A DNA stretch of 64,000 bases, taken from Climacteris rufus (taxonomy: Eukaryota; Chordata; Aves; Passeriformes; Climacteridae). How positions within the stretch are numbered: the first letter of the stretch is position 1; every line of letters starts with the position of its first letter. The stretch covers positions 1,795,007-1,859,006 of the forward strand of contig VZRZ01004928.1 of NCBI GenBank assembly GCA_013398175.1. Direction: 5' to 3'. The position numbers and the translations under genes were made by a program. Below the pieces are notes generated by a model that was not told the DNA's origin, made no database searches, and worked only from the letters and a program-made list of their open reading frames with translations. Positions 62,934 to 64,000 of this stretch are shown here, in pieces.

Positions 62934-63333
62934 CTGTTGGAAAAGAACAGTAACAGAAGTCATCAAATTACAAAAATGCAAGTATCAAAACCCAGATACA
63001 GCACAAGAAACAAGCACAATATTCTTTGCATCAAGACTCTCTGTCTTTACACAGGGAACTGTGTTACTGTGTAAGCATCACTGCTATCAGTGGGACTAAA
63101 CCTAAAGATCAAAAACCCACCCTAGTGTACAGGCTGACACTTTACTTTTGTACTAAAAGCCTCATCCAAATCTTCAAACAGTTCTTGAAGAAAGTGTGAA
63201 CGAGGATGACAGAATGCAGTCCTGGAACAGCTTTAAAACCTTATTTTAGATTTAAATTTCACATATTTGTAGGTGATAACTCAACTGCAGCTACAGATAT
63301 CACAGAGCTTTATCTTAAAGGAGTCACACTTTC
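62934..63333 (-). other. TIAM2: TIAM2 intron with apparent GA-AG termini
   Basis: This 400-bp intron ends in a normal ttccaacag, but the expected donor reads CAG|gaaagt, differing from CAG|gtaagt only at +2. See the finding on this site. Confidence 0.6.
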
Positions 63334-63438
63334 CTGGTCTACTATGTATTCATAGGGTTCAGGAGCACAATACTCAGTATTTTCATCAACCAGTCTTCTG
63401 AGTTGTAGTCCATAGTGTCTTGGCTCCAGCTGTTTCAT
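63334..63438 (-). CDS. TIAM2: TIAM2 exon upstream of PDZ
   Basis: This exon is 105 bp (35 codons), phase 0 on both sides. It encodes MKQLEPRHYGLQLRRLVDEN then TEYCAPEPYEYIVDQ. The MKQ-EP-HYGLQLR and PYEY blocks match the family segment before VYDEIE. The Met follows the acceptor (cttccttag) and is not a start. The 3' boundary is uncertain: homology puts it at 63334, where the donor is GA; a weak GT donor at 63342 would drop three residues (exon end 63343). Confidence 0.85.
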
Positions 63439-64000
63439 CTAAGGAAGAAAAAGAATGGAGTTTGGCATTTATTATTTATTTCCAGAATCCTAGAAGGCAG
63501 AGAAGTGACTCACACACACAAATCTTCTAAAATCATGCAAAATCAATCCTTAAAAAGTAATTTTCTACCTATTTTTATAGTACAAACAGGACTAGATGCA
63601 CTGATTAAAAGATATGGTTCAACTGCAATTTCCACTTTGCCTGATGATCCTCGCAAATCCTTTCATAAACACTCTGTCTTGGCAATTAGATTAACCGAGC
63701 ACAAATATATGTTTCCAAAGATATCACAACAGTTTGCAGTCCTTTTGAGCTTAACACTCACAACCACCTTTTCCTATGACTACTTCTAATTATTCAGTTC
63801 TGATCAACAACTTTTTCTTCATATGTAGAAAATGTATATGCATGTATGGGCATATACAGAGAAGGGATGGGATGGCAAGCAGATTCCCTAAGGGTTTGCC
63901 TTTATTAGATTTTATTTTTATGGCTGGGTTTCATCTATGATCAGAGAGTTTCGCTTTTTTTTTTTTTTTTTTTTTTTCTCTTGTTTTTTACAAAAAAAAT
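63439..64000 (-). other. TIAM2: TIAM2 intron (partial)
   Basis: The intron continues past the window end. A 23-base T run occupies 63955-63977. The 124-codon + strand open frame starting at 63415 overlaps the antisense of an exon and is not supported. Confidence 0.7.

Larger units (their letters stand above)
8965..63438 (-). other. TIAM2: TIAM2 gene, 3' half (17 coding exons)
   Basis: TIAM2 (STEF) is a Dbl-family guanine-nucleotide exchange factor that activates Rac1 at membranes and drives lamellipodia and neurite outgrowth. Full-length vertebrate proteins are about 1,700 residues: N-terminal PH, coiled-coil extension, Ras-binding domain, PDZ, DH and C-terminal PH. The window holds the C-terminal half. 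Seventeen exons with matching phases sum to 2,586 bp, which is 861 codons plus stop, with no internal stop. Sixteen exon-exon joins were checked; fifteen are GT-AG and one (donor at 63334) appears to be GA-AG. The N-terminal PH, coiled-coil and Ras-binding exons lie beyond 64000. Two introns of about 19 and 20 kb flank the isolated hinge exon at 40330. Confidence 0.95.

Noticed and set aside
1..64000. CRISPR arrays, tRNA/rRNA genes and prokaryotic operons
   Set aside because: Nothing resembling them was seen; the window is vertebrate genic DNA with introns.

Overview
This is a stretch of vertebrate, almost certainly bird, chromosome. It is AT-rich, with short exons separated by long introns. 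The interspersed repeats are avian in type: CR1 retroposon 3' ends and two roughly 1 kb endogenous-retrovirus LTRs. The species cannot be fixed from the sequence. Nothing bacterial, no CRISPR array and no RNA gene was found.

Two protein genes account for all the convincing coding sequence, and they converge tail to tail. On the + strand, the last two coding exons of TFB1M (mitochondrial 12S rRNA adenine dimethyltransferase) lie at 4711-4838 and 7513-7771. On the - strand, the 3' half of TIAM2 (a Rac guanine-nucleotide exchange factor) runs from 63438 down to the stop at 8965 in seventeen exons. Their phases join into one open frame of 861 codons plus stop: pre-PDZ/PDZ (63.4-60.6 kb), hinge exon (40.3 kb), DH (21.6-15.9 kb), C-terminal PH (14.7-10.5 kb) and a Ser/acidic tail (9.6-9.0 kb). 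The stop codons are about 1.2 kb apart, and polyadenylation signals suggest that the two 3' UTRs overlap on opposite strands.

Two very large TIAM2 introns (21.6-40.3 kb and 40.4-60.6 kb) hold most of the accessory material. In the first, a local CpG-rich island at about 28.3-28.7 kb contains a TATA box, an in-frame stop followed by an ATG, 37 codons and a consensus donor. The exon ends in exactly the phase needed to splice into the first DH exon, so it looks like an alternative promoter and first exon for a short TIAM2 (about 684 aa, DH-PH-tail without PDZ). The second intron holds a sense-oriented solo LTR (44.1-45.1 kb), an antisense solo LTR with a perfect 5-bp target duplication (51.8-52.9 kb) and a degraded CR1 with an ORF2 remnant (57.5-58.6 kb).

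The main items for a second look are the short-isoform first exon, an apparent GA-AG intron at 63334, and the overlapping 3' ends. Also of interest are two orphan exon-like modules (32.4-32.6 kb on -, 45.29-45.39 kb on +) and a retroposed poly(A) tail at 34.08 kb. I did not see a wholly new biological system; the rest looks like ordinary intron.
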